DNA of 64,000 bases from positions 94,743,784 through 94,807,783 of the forward strand of contig NC_072893.1 of NCBI RefSeq assembly GCF_027943255.1. The letters run 5' to 3'. A program made the position numbers and the translations under genes. Within the stretch, counting starts at the first letter, position 1. The number at the start of each line of letters is the position of its first letter. The DNA is from Anastrepha obliqua (taxonomy: Eukaryota; Arthropoda; Insecta; Diptera; Tephritidae). The notes below the pieces were generated by a model. That model saw only the letters and a program-made list of their open reading frames with translations, did no database searches and was not told where the DNA came from. Below are positions 46,863 to 57,493 of the stretch, one piece after another.

Positions 46863-47436
46863 ATACTCCAATAAATATTATGTGTTTATAATGACACTTG
46901 TTATCATTTTCATGCTTCGAAACGCATACCAAATCTCGTAGTAAAAAAAAAGAAAAAATCTTAAAACCCACACAACTCTATTAATTTTAATTCAATTACA
47001 GTCAAATATAGCTCATTTGACGCAAAATTATATTTACTATAATAGTAGGGTACTAAAAAAAATCCTCAATATCGGATAATATCGTAAAAATTATGTCAAA
47101 GTTGAAAAAATAGAGAAAAAATAAAAAAATTCCAAATACTTCCGTCTACAGTCTCGTCAGTTGTCATTTCAGAAAAAATGTCAACACAATGTCAAAAAGG
47201 CTTGTTTTTGTTCTTTCGAACTAAAAAAACAAATTCGAAATCGGATGGAAATTGGCGAAGTTAGGAGTTATTCTTCACATCAACCTACTGAAAAACGGTT
47301 TTATGGCCATAAAACGAGATTTTGGGGGTGTATTGGAAATTTCTCTTATACCATTGTGTTTAGTTTTTCTATAGCCACAAGTTGTGCTAGGTCTCCATAA
47401 AAGTATATTTAATTTTTTTTTTGTCACACAGTGTAA

Positions 47437-48690
47437 TCATAATTGGTATTGTATGGCCCGAAAAAATGAAGCTTTAATAGAAAGAATTTGCTTAAACCTA
47501 ACGATAAACAAAAATTAACCACATTAAAATAAAGTAAATAAAATTCTATTGTGTAACAAAAAAAGTGATTGTAGAGTTTTTAAACTCGTTATTCTTAATT
47601 TTTATGCTATTTTTATACCGGCGCGCATTTCTTTTTAAGGGTATTATAATTTTGATCACATTACGGTTGTATATAACAGAATAAAGAAATCAAGATAGAT
47701 ATAGGGTATTTCAAAAGATGCGCCTAGATGTTGTTTTCAAAAAAAACATGTCAAAATAATATACAGATTTAAGAATAGTCGCCCGTGAATTGGTCCCCAC
47801 CTCATGTATGATAGATCCGGCATAAATACTATTAAGCTCGCATAAAAACCACGTCCACTTTTTACATTTTAAGATTAAATTTCCGTCCGTCCGTCTAATG
47901 TTACAATCTACTATATAACTCTTATAGTCCACGAGTTTGTGTGAATCCAAATATTAACAGGCACTCCAAACAACGTTTTACGAAAATGCGTGCAGGTATA
48001 CAAATAAAGTTCGATCCGGAACGAATTTAGTTCTTCGTTGAACTGTTGTCCAAAGCTGTTATGATACAAGTTTGATAAACTGGCTTTAATAATACACACA
48101 TTTATGTACTTGGAAGTTTACGGTGTCTCGGTCGTTTTCTATTTTTTCAATAATCGCGTACCCCAATTTTCAATTGATTATCGTTTCTAGTTACTGAAAA
48201 TTTTCATTTTTAGCAATTTTGAGATTATCGGTATATGAAAGGTGAGAGCGGTTGTAATCCATTACCAACCTACCTCGTAGACCTTTGTAGGCATGTGACC
48301 CATTATAATTGAGGTAATTATATTTTTACTAAATTAATTTCTTAACCGATGCCATCATGTTGTAGCAAAAATCCTTACAAAAACAACATAAGGGCTATTA
48401 ATGGAAGTCGTTTTCTATTTCAGTATTAAAGATTATTTATATATAACTTCATATGGTTCCGCGAGAGAGCAAAAGGCCACTTGAAAAATAAAATACTAAC
48501 AATTACTTCGAGGTTCACTCTCAGATTTATTGGCCAGTTTATTACTGTAAGCATACATTGTTGTTAGTTCCTCAACATTCTTGGGAAGTGTATCAATCAT
48601 CATAGTAGTTTTTGCCACATATGTGGTGGACTGAACTTCAAAAGTTAGCGGCGAAATTGAGCGAACTGAACTGATTAAGCAGTGTTATTT
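47437..48690. other. No gene seen (TMEM120 intron 1)
   Basis: AT-rich. Several short minus-strand frames (47711-48099) without motifs. No terminal repeats identified. Confidence 0.4.
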
Positions 48691-48699
48691 GGATCATTT

Positions 48700-49050
48700 T
48701 GGTTTATCTGTGACTCATCAAGATAAGAATTGCGTACTTCATCATACATGATGTGCGATGTACGTAAACGATTTTACAGGCTGGGCAAAAGGGACGCAAT
48801 ATATGGCCTTAGGAAAATCAAAGGTTTGGATGAAGCCTGCAAACCACGTATATGATTGCTACTTTTGCTTGACTAATATAAATGGACTGTGAAATATACA
48901 AATGCACATTCTGCAATACAACCACTGAGGAAGGGGTGATGACTTACCTATATCTACCTGCAAATCATCATCGACTTACCCTCATGTAGTGCAACTGGGG
49001 ATTAACTTCATGATTAATGAAAATTCCAGAAAATCATAATTTTTAGTTCT
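48700..49050 (+). pseudogene. Degraded third homologue of the long-TIR transposase
   Basis: Near 48820-48890 one + frame reads KVWMKPANHVYDCYFCLTNI and NGL. This is the same W-x-x-P-x-x-H-x-x-DCYFC-x-T block as in elements A (46.3 kb) and B (51.2 kb). Further fragments in shifting frames (KYTNAHSAIQPLRKG; STYPHVVQLGINFMIN) match the expected order. No inverted arms were found around it, so it is an older, end-less copy or a fragment of a related family. Confidence 0.6.
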
Positions 49051-50414
49051 ACATAAAAAAATATTTTTAAGTTGCGAACATACGTGTTACAAAAAACATG
49101 AGTGCCCTTTTGGGATTGGCCTTTGTTTCAGTTCGGCGAATTACGCCTTTTTGACAATAAATGAAATTTAATTGTATTTAGCTTTCTATCATGTTTGGTT
49201 GAGAACAAGATGGATTTGGCAGAATCTATTTGCTTCTATCGAATTCTTTAAAATTGCTACTGGTCTAATCAAATTCCTCTATTTTGGTATCGTGACCTTT
49301 CCTGTTTCCATGTCATGCCGAAATTAATATCACGAATATTATGTTCAGACCAAAACTTAAACCCGAAATTATCGTTGTTAAATGGATTAAAACTTAACCC
49401 ACATTAAATTGCTATGTGCAGGCTTGAATTAGTGCCCTCTGTTTGTGAAAAAATCCATAACAGCTGATCTTGGCAATAATCTAATGTCAAGCAATTAAAA
49501 CAAAGCGAAACATTTTGTTGATAATTTGATTTAATAATATCTGCTGCTGGATGAACATCTATGTGGCCCCCATCGAGAACCTTCATTTCAAAAAAAGTTC
49601 CCTTTTAAAGAACATTATTCTTTACCAATAGTTCCAAACACTTGAGGGAAACCCAGTGACTCAAATCATTTAAATATTCCCTTAATTGGGATATAATTAA
49701 GGGTAGGACTGTGCCGTAAATAATTTCATTTTATTTATGTTTGTGGCCTGCTCCGATTTCTTTCCCTCCTTTTCGCGAAATCCCTTCAACTTCATTGCCC
49801 TCGCTTCTAGGTATTTCCTCAGAGGGCTACCCGTATACCTCAAAAATCGATGAGGTATAATTAAAGTTTTCTATTATGAGATCAGACTCGGATGGACGAA
49901 GAAAATATTAAATGTAGATGGAGATGGAGAATGTGTCTGTCCCATTTCCGAGTGACGTCTTGGCCGCATAAAAAGTACATCTTAGCCCCGATGATCTTAG
50001 CGTAAACCACAACGCTTTTTAAGCTTCTTCACAAGGGTTTTCCCTGTCAAATAGAAAAATTAAAACGCTTAGGATGATATATATGTATAGCAATTCACCA
50101 ACGAAGCATTTTTTTTTGGAAATATTTATTACCAAATGGCTTAGTAAAAGGCTTCTAGGGATTTTTGAACTCAAATTACTGAAGAATAGATTATTGAGTT
50201 TAGTCATAGTTATTGCGATTCCTTCGGTTCAATGTTTTGCTTTGGAATTTTTTCCTCCGATTAAAGGGAAAGATTTTGTCGCTTGTTTTTTAAATTGACA
50301 CAATGCATGCACTTTTGTTATTAGTATGTATGTATTTGTATACTTATTAAAATCCATATATGTACATTTGTGAAAAATTGTATTTTATTAAATATTTTTT
50401 ATTATTTTTCGCAG
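49051..50414. other. No gene seen (end of TMEM120 intron 1)
   Basis: AT-rich intron ending in the pyrimidine-rich acceptor at 50400-50414. Confidence 0.45.
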
Positions 50415-50533
50415 GATTGTAATCGCAGATATATTGAGTTACTGGAACAACTACACAGTCATCAGCAAAAATGTTTCAACGAGATAAAACATCAGCGTTA
50501 TCGGATGAATCAAATTACGGCTTCACTAAAGCA
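50415..50533 (+). CDS. TMEM120 homologue, coding exon 2
   Basis: After acceptor TATTTTTCGCAG (ends 50414) the exon reads DCNRRYIELLEQLHSHQQKC and FNEIKHQRYRMNQITASLK plus two bases of a Q codon, then a GTAAGT donor at 50534. It joins exon 1 in frame (ELE-DCNRR) and continues the N-terminal coiled coil of TMEM120. The match to the Drosophila sequence is nearly complete over these 40 residues. The next exon (FKGP... in Drosophila) was not found before 64000, so the membrane domain lies beyond the window and intron 2 exceeds 13.4 kb. Confidence 0.9.
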
Positions 50534-50596
50534 GTAAGTTTTTCAACACTTCCACAAATGCCTCCATATTTATATACAGCTATGGTCAACTAATTA

Positions 50597-53398
50597 CACT
50601 GGATCACAAATTTCAACTTTTTTTCTGCACCAGAGACGCCGTTATGAAATTCCTATGTAAAATCACCGTCTGATTCCGAAAATCAAGGTTATTTTTTATT
50701 CTATGGTAACGTTTTTGAGATATTTATGAATTACCGTTATTTCAAAAAAACAAAAAATTGGGCCCACTTAATCATATATATCTCGAAAACGAATTGAGCG
50801 ATTCCAAAACCGTTTAAAGCTTTTAAAAGGTAATAAAATTTGCTATAAACTGTGTGTAAAACACTTTCTGCTAGGTCCTGCAGATTCAAAGATAACGAAC
50901 TATCATAACGGATTTTTTAAATTTTTTTTGTAAAAATATAAAAAAATTTGTACTTTGAGAGAAAGGATCTCGAAAACTGTTTACTTTTTCGTGTATTTTT
51001 TGTTTTCACTCTAAGCTCTGTTTTATTACAAAAAAAATAAACTTTGATTAAACAAAATCGATGAACTAATACAAAAGTTACAAGCATTCAAGTAAATATA
51101 TCCATATAGTGAAACTTAAGTACCCTACAAATAATAGCATGTGTACATATGATTCTTAAACTATCTATTTAGGCGACATATGAAATTTATTACACCAATG
51201 AAGTGGAGGGAACCAACTTGCCATTCAACGGACTGCTATATTTGTACTACAAAAGTATTTGGGGTAGGAAAGTCTAGAAAAGTAACCTATGCGAGCATAT
51301 CTACAGTGTCATTACCAGAACTAAATTCAACGGAAGCTACATTGCCAGAATCAAATTTAACTTTAGTTTCGGCTCCAGTTTCATTGTCAACAGCAGTATC
51401 TGATTACGCGGCATCATGTTGTACTGAATTGCAAACGGAAAACGAAAGAAACCCTTTGTCACAAGCACAACTCACTGATTGGATAAGGGATTTGGAATTG
51501 TCAAAAGAAAAGGCCGAACTACATGCCCCTCGTATGCAACAATTTAAATTTGTTTCATCCGATGTTAAGGTAACATATTATAGGACTCGTCACGAACAAT
51601 TCTCCCAGCACTATACGAAGAAGGACAGTGTTTGTTATTGCAAAAACATTGCTGGTCTATTTAAACAGTTTGGTAAACCATATGATTCAAAAGAGTGGCG
51701 ATTGTTCATAGACGGCAATTAAGGCTGTATTATTGCATATTGGCAACCAAAAGCCATCTATCCCGATCGCGCATGCAGTAAATACGAAGGAAACATATGA
51801 GACAATGCAAAAATTGCTTAAATTAATTAAATACGAAGAACATGATTGGAAAGCTATGTGGTCTACAATCTGGATACACAAAATACTGTTGCTTTCTATG
51901 CAAATGGGATAGCCGAGCACGTCAAGACCACTACATCATAAAGGATTGGCCAGAACGAATCGAGTTTCAAGTTGGGGTGGATAACATAAAATACTCACCA
52001 CTTATAAAAAAGGAAAAAATAATTCTACCTCCACTCCACATCAAGCTCAGCCTTATCAAAAACTTTGTCAAGGCTTTGGACAAAGAAGGCGAAGCTTTTC
52101 ATTATTTGAAAACAATCTTTCCACAGATTTCAGAAGCAAAAATATAGGAAGGGATTTTTGTGGGGCCGCGAATAAGGAAAATAATGGCCAATACCCATTT
52201 CAAAGAACTATTGTCACCAGTGGAGGCAGCAGCGTGGGACTCTTTTGAAAAGGTCGTTACTTCTTTTTTAGGCAAACACAAAAGTCCTAACTTCGAGCTG
52301 ATACTGAACGATTTAATCAAAAACTATGCGGAAATGGGTAAATAAAAAACACATATAAGACCGTTTTCCCAGTTAACTTTAAAACCAAACAAAAAACTTC
52401 AAAGCAAATTTTTAAATTTACATGAGAATATATAGCCCTTAATCTGAATTTATTGCCCTGCTCCGAACAAACAAGAACGACCAAAATTTGTTCTGAATTG
52501 GAAGATTAACCCAGCTTAAGAAAATTATATGCTAATGTGTCACTTATGTATATATCTAATTCCCTTTTTAATTTTCTTTCAGGAGTAAATATGTCTTTCA
52601 AAATTCATTTTCTGCACTCCCATTTAAATTTTTTCCCGAAAAATCTTAGCGACGAAAGCGACGAGCATGGCGAAAGGTTTCACCAGCAAATGAAAATGAT
52701 TGAAAGTCGGTATCAAGGATTCTGGGATGTCGCTATGATGGGTGACTACTGTTGGTTTCTCATAAGAGAAACCGATCCTTATATAAATAAGCGTCAAAAC
52801 AAGACACATAACTTTTTCAATTATAAAATAAGATCATAGAGTTAAGACAGAGTCATATGTACATATGCTATTATTTGTAGGGTACTTAAGTTTTACTATA
52901 TGGATATATTTACTTGAATGCTTGTAACTTTTGTATTAGTTCATCGATTTTGTTTAATCGAAGTTTATTTTTTTTGTAATAAAACAGAGCTTAGAGTGAA
53001 AACAAAAAATACACGAAAAAGTAAACAGTTTTCGAGATCCTTTCTCTCAAAGTACAAATTTTTTTATATTTTTACAAAAAAAATTTAAAAAATCCGTTAT
53101 GATAGTTCGTTATCTTTAAATCTGCAGGACCTAGCAGAAAGTGTTTTACACACAGTTTATAGCAAATTTTATTACCTTTTAAAAGCTTTAAACGGTTTTG
53201 GAATCGCTCAATTCGTTTTCGAGATATATATGATTAAGTGGGCCCAATTTTTTGTTTTTTTGAAATAACGGTAATTCGTAAATATCTCAAAAACGTTACC
53301 ATAGAATAAAAAATAACCTTGATTTTCGGAATCAGACGGTGATTTTACATAGGAATTTCATAACGGCGTCTCTGGTGCATTTTGGCTGTAAACCAGTG
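50597..53398 (+). mobile_element. Long-TIR element B, CACTG ends, TTA duplication, with transposase gene
   Basis: The left end CACTGGATCACA and inverted right end CACTGGTTTACA are flanked by TTA at 50594-50596 and 53399-53401. Arms run 50597-51156 and 52849-53398 and are almost identical apart from the outermost ~35 bp, where the two ends have diverged. The 1.7-kb core encodes a three-lesion transposase-like gene with an intron. Total length is 2802 bp. It begins only 63 bp after TMEM120 exon 2. Confidence 0.9.
51180..52839 (+). pseudogene. Transposase-like protein of long-TIR element B
   Basis: Exon 1 begins MKFITPMKWREPTCHSTDCY (Zn-like N-terminus) and includes RLFIDGN, where a 2-base loss shifts frame into VLLHIGNQKPSIPIAHAV. 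A deletion before GKLCGLQSGYTKYCCFLCKW removes the segment that in relatives reads CGDLKV. Then RARQDHYIIKDWPERIEF, LPPLHIKLSLIKNFVKALDK and EAKI-stop-EGIFVGPRIRKI follow (nonsense near 52146). An intron at 52338-52582 (ATGG|GTAAAT...TTCTTTCAG|GA) joins NYAEM to GVNMSFKIHFLHSHLNFFP, ESDEHGERFHQQMKMIESRY and MMGDYCWFLIRE. I know this protein type from arthropod and cnidarian gene sets; FIDGN and DEHGERFHQ are candidate acidic catalytic sites. Confidence 0.8.
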
Positions 53399-53401
53399 TT
53401 A

Positions 53402-54072
53402 ACAACGGCAAAGAGGTAGTCACTTCTATTAGCTCTTAGCCCAAAATTTAGAAACTAATATATTTATGGAAAATGGGTATTAATTTACATAGCAAAACTT
53501 TTGCATTAATTCTTTTTTATTTGGAAAATCTCAATGCAGGGTCAAAATTTCCAAATTTCACCTTTATAAATCTATATTACGTTTAAAAATTCTTATATCT
53601 AAGACCATTGATAGAAATATTGTCAATGTTCTGGAGTAGAATTTTTCAAGGATTATTTTTGTTTAATTTTATCCTCCTAGCTTCCCGTTTAACTGTTGAA
53701 TTCTAATCTGTTTGATAAGAGTAGAAAAATACCTCTTAAAAAGAGCATTTGAAGACTAAAGTGTTCTACGAAAATATTTTTCAGAAAGTTTCGTATTTTT
53801 ATACTATGAGCTCAAGACCGGTTTAACAAAAAAGAAACATTCTAAATTATTCCTTTAATATAGTTTTTCGATACTTCCACCTGAATTAGGAGCCATCTTC
53901 AGGAACTCTTGGCTGTGCCTGGTTAGAAAATTTCAGTTCAGAATACCGAAAACCCAAAACCCGTCAATATAAGCGTTTCCTCATAATTGACTCAAATCCT
54001 ACTAGGTATTAGTCAATTTTTTTCGATAACACACGCAAACCCACTTGTCTACTGCAGACGATACAGGTAACA
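53402..54072. other. No gene seen (TMEM120 intron 2)
   Basis: AT-rich intron DNA without recognised repeats. Confidence 0.4.
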
Positions 54073-54074
54073 TA

Positions 54075-54981
54075 CAGTCGTGATTAAGTACCGTAATAAT
54101 CGGTGTTTGATACATTTCTCCCTTCGTCATAAAACTCATTTACATGCAAGTAGTTCCAGATAGAGCTGGACTCACTCTGATAGATAAGTGAACTTCTTTT
54201 GACGTTAATTAATTAAGCTGATACAAATTCTTTGGCAAGTTTAAATGTTAGATTACTTCCATAGGCAGAGATATAAAAAAAATTTAGTTAGAAATCATGG
54301 GGAAAGGACCCTGGTGCTATGAAGGACAGCGACAGTTTCTCAGAACATATTCTGGAAATTCTGGAATTATTGAAGAATTTGCCATGTTCAAAAAATATGG
54401 TTTAAAATACACTTAAACATATTCAGAAACATGGTAACGCAAGAACTCGGACAATGACCCAGAGCGCGAAAAACCACTCCTAGAGACGACGAGTTATATG
54501 CACAACCTCATTGACAGACCAACATCTCTATCTTTATGAATCCATTATAAGAGGCGAAAAATTTGCAGAAGAAAATTTAGTCTTACGATGATTTTTCACG
54601 CGTAAAAACGATATAAAACACACTGCTTGTTCGAGCACTGTGCGCTTGTTGAACTGCTACTTAGAAAAAACATAGTATTGATGTTTTAAATGATCTTCTC
54701 AGTCACCGGATCCTATTCCCATTGAGAACGTTTGGTGGGGTACTGAACCCCGCATTTAAGTAGTAAAATCCAGTCCAGTAAGTCCACAAATAAAAAATGC
54801 CTTGAACGCAATACTCCGGGGACATGTGCGGCTCTTGAAAAGAGTTTGTCACGGCGATGTGATGTTGTTACTGAAAACAAGGGATTTCTAACTAAGCATT
54901 CGGTTTTTTCCTCTGTAATTGCGCTTATTTTCATTCAGACACAAGCTACGGTTTAAAGTGCTCAATTCGTGGCCACCACTG
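54075..54981 (+). pseudogene. Tc1-like element with transposase remnant
   Basis: The right end reads TGGCCACCACTG followed by TA (54982-54983), the inverse of the CAGTGGTGGCC Tc1-type terminus also used by the MITE at 57260. The left end CAGTCGTGATTAAGTACC at 54075, after TA, is a weaker match. Inside on the + strand: ATGGGGAAAGG start near 54297, SGNSGIIEEF, then ARTRTMTQSAK-like HTH2 sequence. One frame near 54600-54740 reads NDIKHTACSSTVRLLNCYLE, three stops, and SSQSPDPIPIENVWWG, the second D and last E boxes of a Tc1 transposase (DND-KHTA, SPDLNPIENVW). Heavily mutated. Confidence 0.65.
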
Positions 54982-55021
54982 TACGTAGTCTAGTATTGAG
55001 AAAAATCACAAAGTCAAATTA

Positions 55022-56657
55022 CAGTATGCAAAATTCGTATTAGTACACCCCCTTATAAATAAAAAAACCACGTATATTTTCAAATTAATTTTAAAACAAA
55101 TGCTTGAAACCGTTTTATTTTATAGATGATTAACTAAAATAAGGCCAAATAACAAAACCGCTCACAAAGTGTATTGAATTGCAAAACAAAAAAAAAAAAA
55201 ATAAGAAAGAAAAAAATTAACACTTTTCACAGAAGCAAAATTCGTATTAGTACACATGTATTTGATGATTTAAATGTGATTTAAAGAGTAAATAAAAGAT
55301 AGTTCCGAAAATTAATATTTTGTAGGATACCCTCGTTGCCTTAGAACAGCAGACAATCTCTTCGGCATAGATTCCACCAATTTTTTTGTGAGATTTGGAG
55401 AAATATTCTTCCACTCTGATTTGAGGACTTTTTTTAAATGTTCTCGGTTCCTTATTTGATGATGTTTCAGTTGCTTTTTGAAAATCGACCATAAATTTTC
55501 TATGGGATTAATATCCGGGCTTTGTGGTGGTGTTTTGAGATAATTTGGACAGTTATAAAGGATCAATAACCTTGTATCCAACGCCGTGTGCTTTGGCACA
55601 CGTTATCTTGTTGGAATATACATTTTTTTTTGCAACCTAATTTTTGGCACTTTTGCGTAGATTCTTTTTTAAAATATCAATATATTGTCTCGTAGTCATA
55701 ATTCCATCAATAAAATGCAACTTTCCTACTCCGTTTGCCCCGAAACATTCCCATACCATCAGAGAACCACCACCGTGTTTGAAAGAAGGCTGCAGATTTC
55801 GTTTTTGAAGGCTAGTATTACACTTTCTCCAAATTTTTATGCGCCCATCGGACATTTTTATATTAAATTTACAATCGTCCGAAAAAATTACCCTTTTCCA
55901 AAACCTCATATTTTTGTTTAAATATTGCCTGGCGAATATAACACGCTTTCTTCTATTGACTGAGCTTACATACGGTTTTCTAACCGCAGTTCTGCTTCTA
56001 AATCCCAATTTTTTTACATAATTGTGCACTGTTTGAGGTGTAACTTTGATAGAAAAGTATTTTTCTAGTTCTGCAGCTAGTGAAACTCCACTGACGGTGG
56101 GATATTTCCTGATAAGGCGTTTCAAATAAGTCTTGTGCCTCTGTCCAAGCATTTCGAAGCTTTTTGTCAATCCTTCCACTGTCTCTATAAATTTTGACTA
56201 CATTTTGTATTGTAGACACACTTTTCTGCAATGTTCTCGCAATTTCGCGTAAAGACTTTCCGTTTTTGTTCATATTTATTATTAATCTCCTAGTTTCGTT
56301 TGATAATTCACTTAGTTTAGGTGACATTGCAAACTAACTCCGCGAACTTCAACAAATGGCTACTAAAACGCAACTGCCCAATGTTAAACATTGAATGTTT
56401 AACACAATCGTTTCGAAAATAACGGTAAATACCAACAAATTGTTTACAAATTCAACGTATACTAAGTGTACTAATACGAATTTTGCCTGCAGTAGAAATA
56501 GCTACACTGCTACTAAATCTATTTTTTCAATTCTATGCAAATGTTTCGGAGTTTTTGTTATTATTCTATTTTTTTATGAATTATACAATACCGCACAACG
56601 ATTATACGTGGTATTTTTATTTGTAAGAGGGTGTACTAATACGAACTTTGCATACTG
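55022..56657 (-). mobile_element. Tc1-like element of IR/DR type
   Basis: TA (55020-55021; 56658-56659) flanks ends that are inverted copies (CAGTATGCAAAATTCGTATT left). The motif GCAAAATTCGTATTAGTACA appears twice at the left (55028 and 55237) and, inverted with one or two changes, twice at the right (about 56471 and 56633). So each ~230-bp terminal repeat carries an outer and inner direct repeat, the IR/DR arrangement seen in Minos, S and Sleeping Beauty-type elements. Length 1636 bp; the gene has frameshifts. Confidence 0.9.
55312..56327 (-). pseudogene. Tc1-like transposase pseudogene (DD34E)
   Basis: ATG at 56327-56325 (MSPKLSELSNETRRLIINMN), HTH SLREIARTLQKSVSTIQNVV; frameshift near 56150; LKRLIRKYPTVSGVSLAAEL, TPQTVHNYVKKLGFRSRTA; RVIFSDDCKFNIKMSDGRI (first D), GGGSLMVWECFGANGVGKLH and YIDILKKNLRKSA. 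A second frameshift near 55635 precedes CIFQQDN (second D), and PPQSPDINPIENLWSIFKKQ holds the last catalytic E. It ends PTKY-stop at 55314-55312. The span of about 338 codons is the normal Tc1 length. Two frameshifts and a degraded stretch around 55560-55640 inactivate it. Confidence 0.88.
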
Positions 56658-56659
56658 TA

Positions 56660-57257
56660 TATTATAAACAAGGTTGAATTAAATTAAGAACCAGCAAACA
56701 TTTAAAAAAAAAATAATGGATTAATATTGGTTGCATAAGTTCGGAGTTATCTAATATTATTATAAGAATTTTTGCCTAGAGCTGTTTAATATTTATAATT
56801 TTACTAACCATAAACTTAAATTTTTGTTTTTGCATTTATTTAAGTATGTACCTATGTACGCCATTTACTTATAAAACGTCTAAATGCTTTTGCTTTCGTA
56901 GAATTCAATGCTATTCATCAGCATGCATTGGCTATCGAAGCGCACAAAAAACAGAATATACAGTCAATACGCTAGTCAAGGCTGCATGTCGTCAGTTACC
57001 CGAAACTTATGGCAACAGCAACACCAACACTACTAAGTGCGTAAAGTTTAAAAGTGTTTGGCAGTGTCGCAACAAGTTAGTGAGCAGCAAATTGTAGTGT
57101 CACGCAAGTAGTGAATAGGAGCGTCGAAGAGCCCATCCCCCCTACACGTGACCGTGCTGCGGGTTTTGTAGACATCAGTAAATAAAGCAATCGACTTAAA
57201 AATCATATTCCAAATGCTTTGTCAAACAGCATCTTGCACACAGTTGATAAACATATG
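56660..57257. other. No firm feature; less AT-rich stretch
   Basis: The + strand from 56900 to 57180 is less AT-rich, with CAACAGCAACACCAACAC-type repeats. It looks like a fly 5' UTR, but nothing fixes an exon here. Confidence 0.3.
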
Positions 57258-57259
57258 TA

Positions 57260-57491
57260 CAGTGGTGGCCGAATATATGCAACTATTACCCTATTATAGA
57301 TTAATTACATTTTATTAATTAAATTTTGGAGAATGTCGATTGAAAGTAAAATTATTTTAGTTTGTGATATGCGTAATTTTATTTAATGTTTTCAAATTTA
57401 AAAATCCACCTGCCAAGAAACAAATTATTAAATTTCCAATAATAACTCGAAAAAAGAAATGCAATAGTTACTTATGATTTCGTCACCACTG
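57260..57491. mobile_element. Tc1-type MITE
   Basis: CAGTGGTGGCCGAATATATG at the left and CATAAGTAACTATTGCAT-type sequence (inverted from the right end CGTCACCACTG) are flanked by TA (57258-57259, 57492-57493). 232 bp, no coding. The outer 11 bases equal the right terminus of the Tc1-like remnant ending at 54981, a likely mobilising relative. Confidence 0.82.
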
Positions 57492-57493
57492 TA

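Larger units (their letters stand above)
45433..47433 (+). mobile_element. Long-TIR element A, CACTG ends, TAA duplication
   Basis: The left end CACTGTGCGACA and inverted right end CACTGTGTGACA are flanked by TAA at 45430-45432 and 47434-47436. The inverted arms are long: 45433-45927 and 46925-47433, nearly identical apart from small indels. The 1-kb core has one open frame (46205) related to the transposase of element B at 50597-53398. CACT-type ends and 3-bp duplications recall the CACTA (CMC/EnSpm) superfamily; this is inference. It lies in TMEM120 intron 1. Confidence 0.88.

Noticed and set aside
46573..46971. Minus-strand frame with a Cys/Tyr/Gly-rich repeat
   Set aside because: It is the reverse translation of the ACCGTACCGC tandem repeat and of the antisense of the element A protein.
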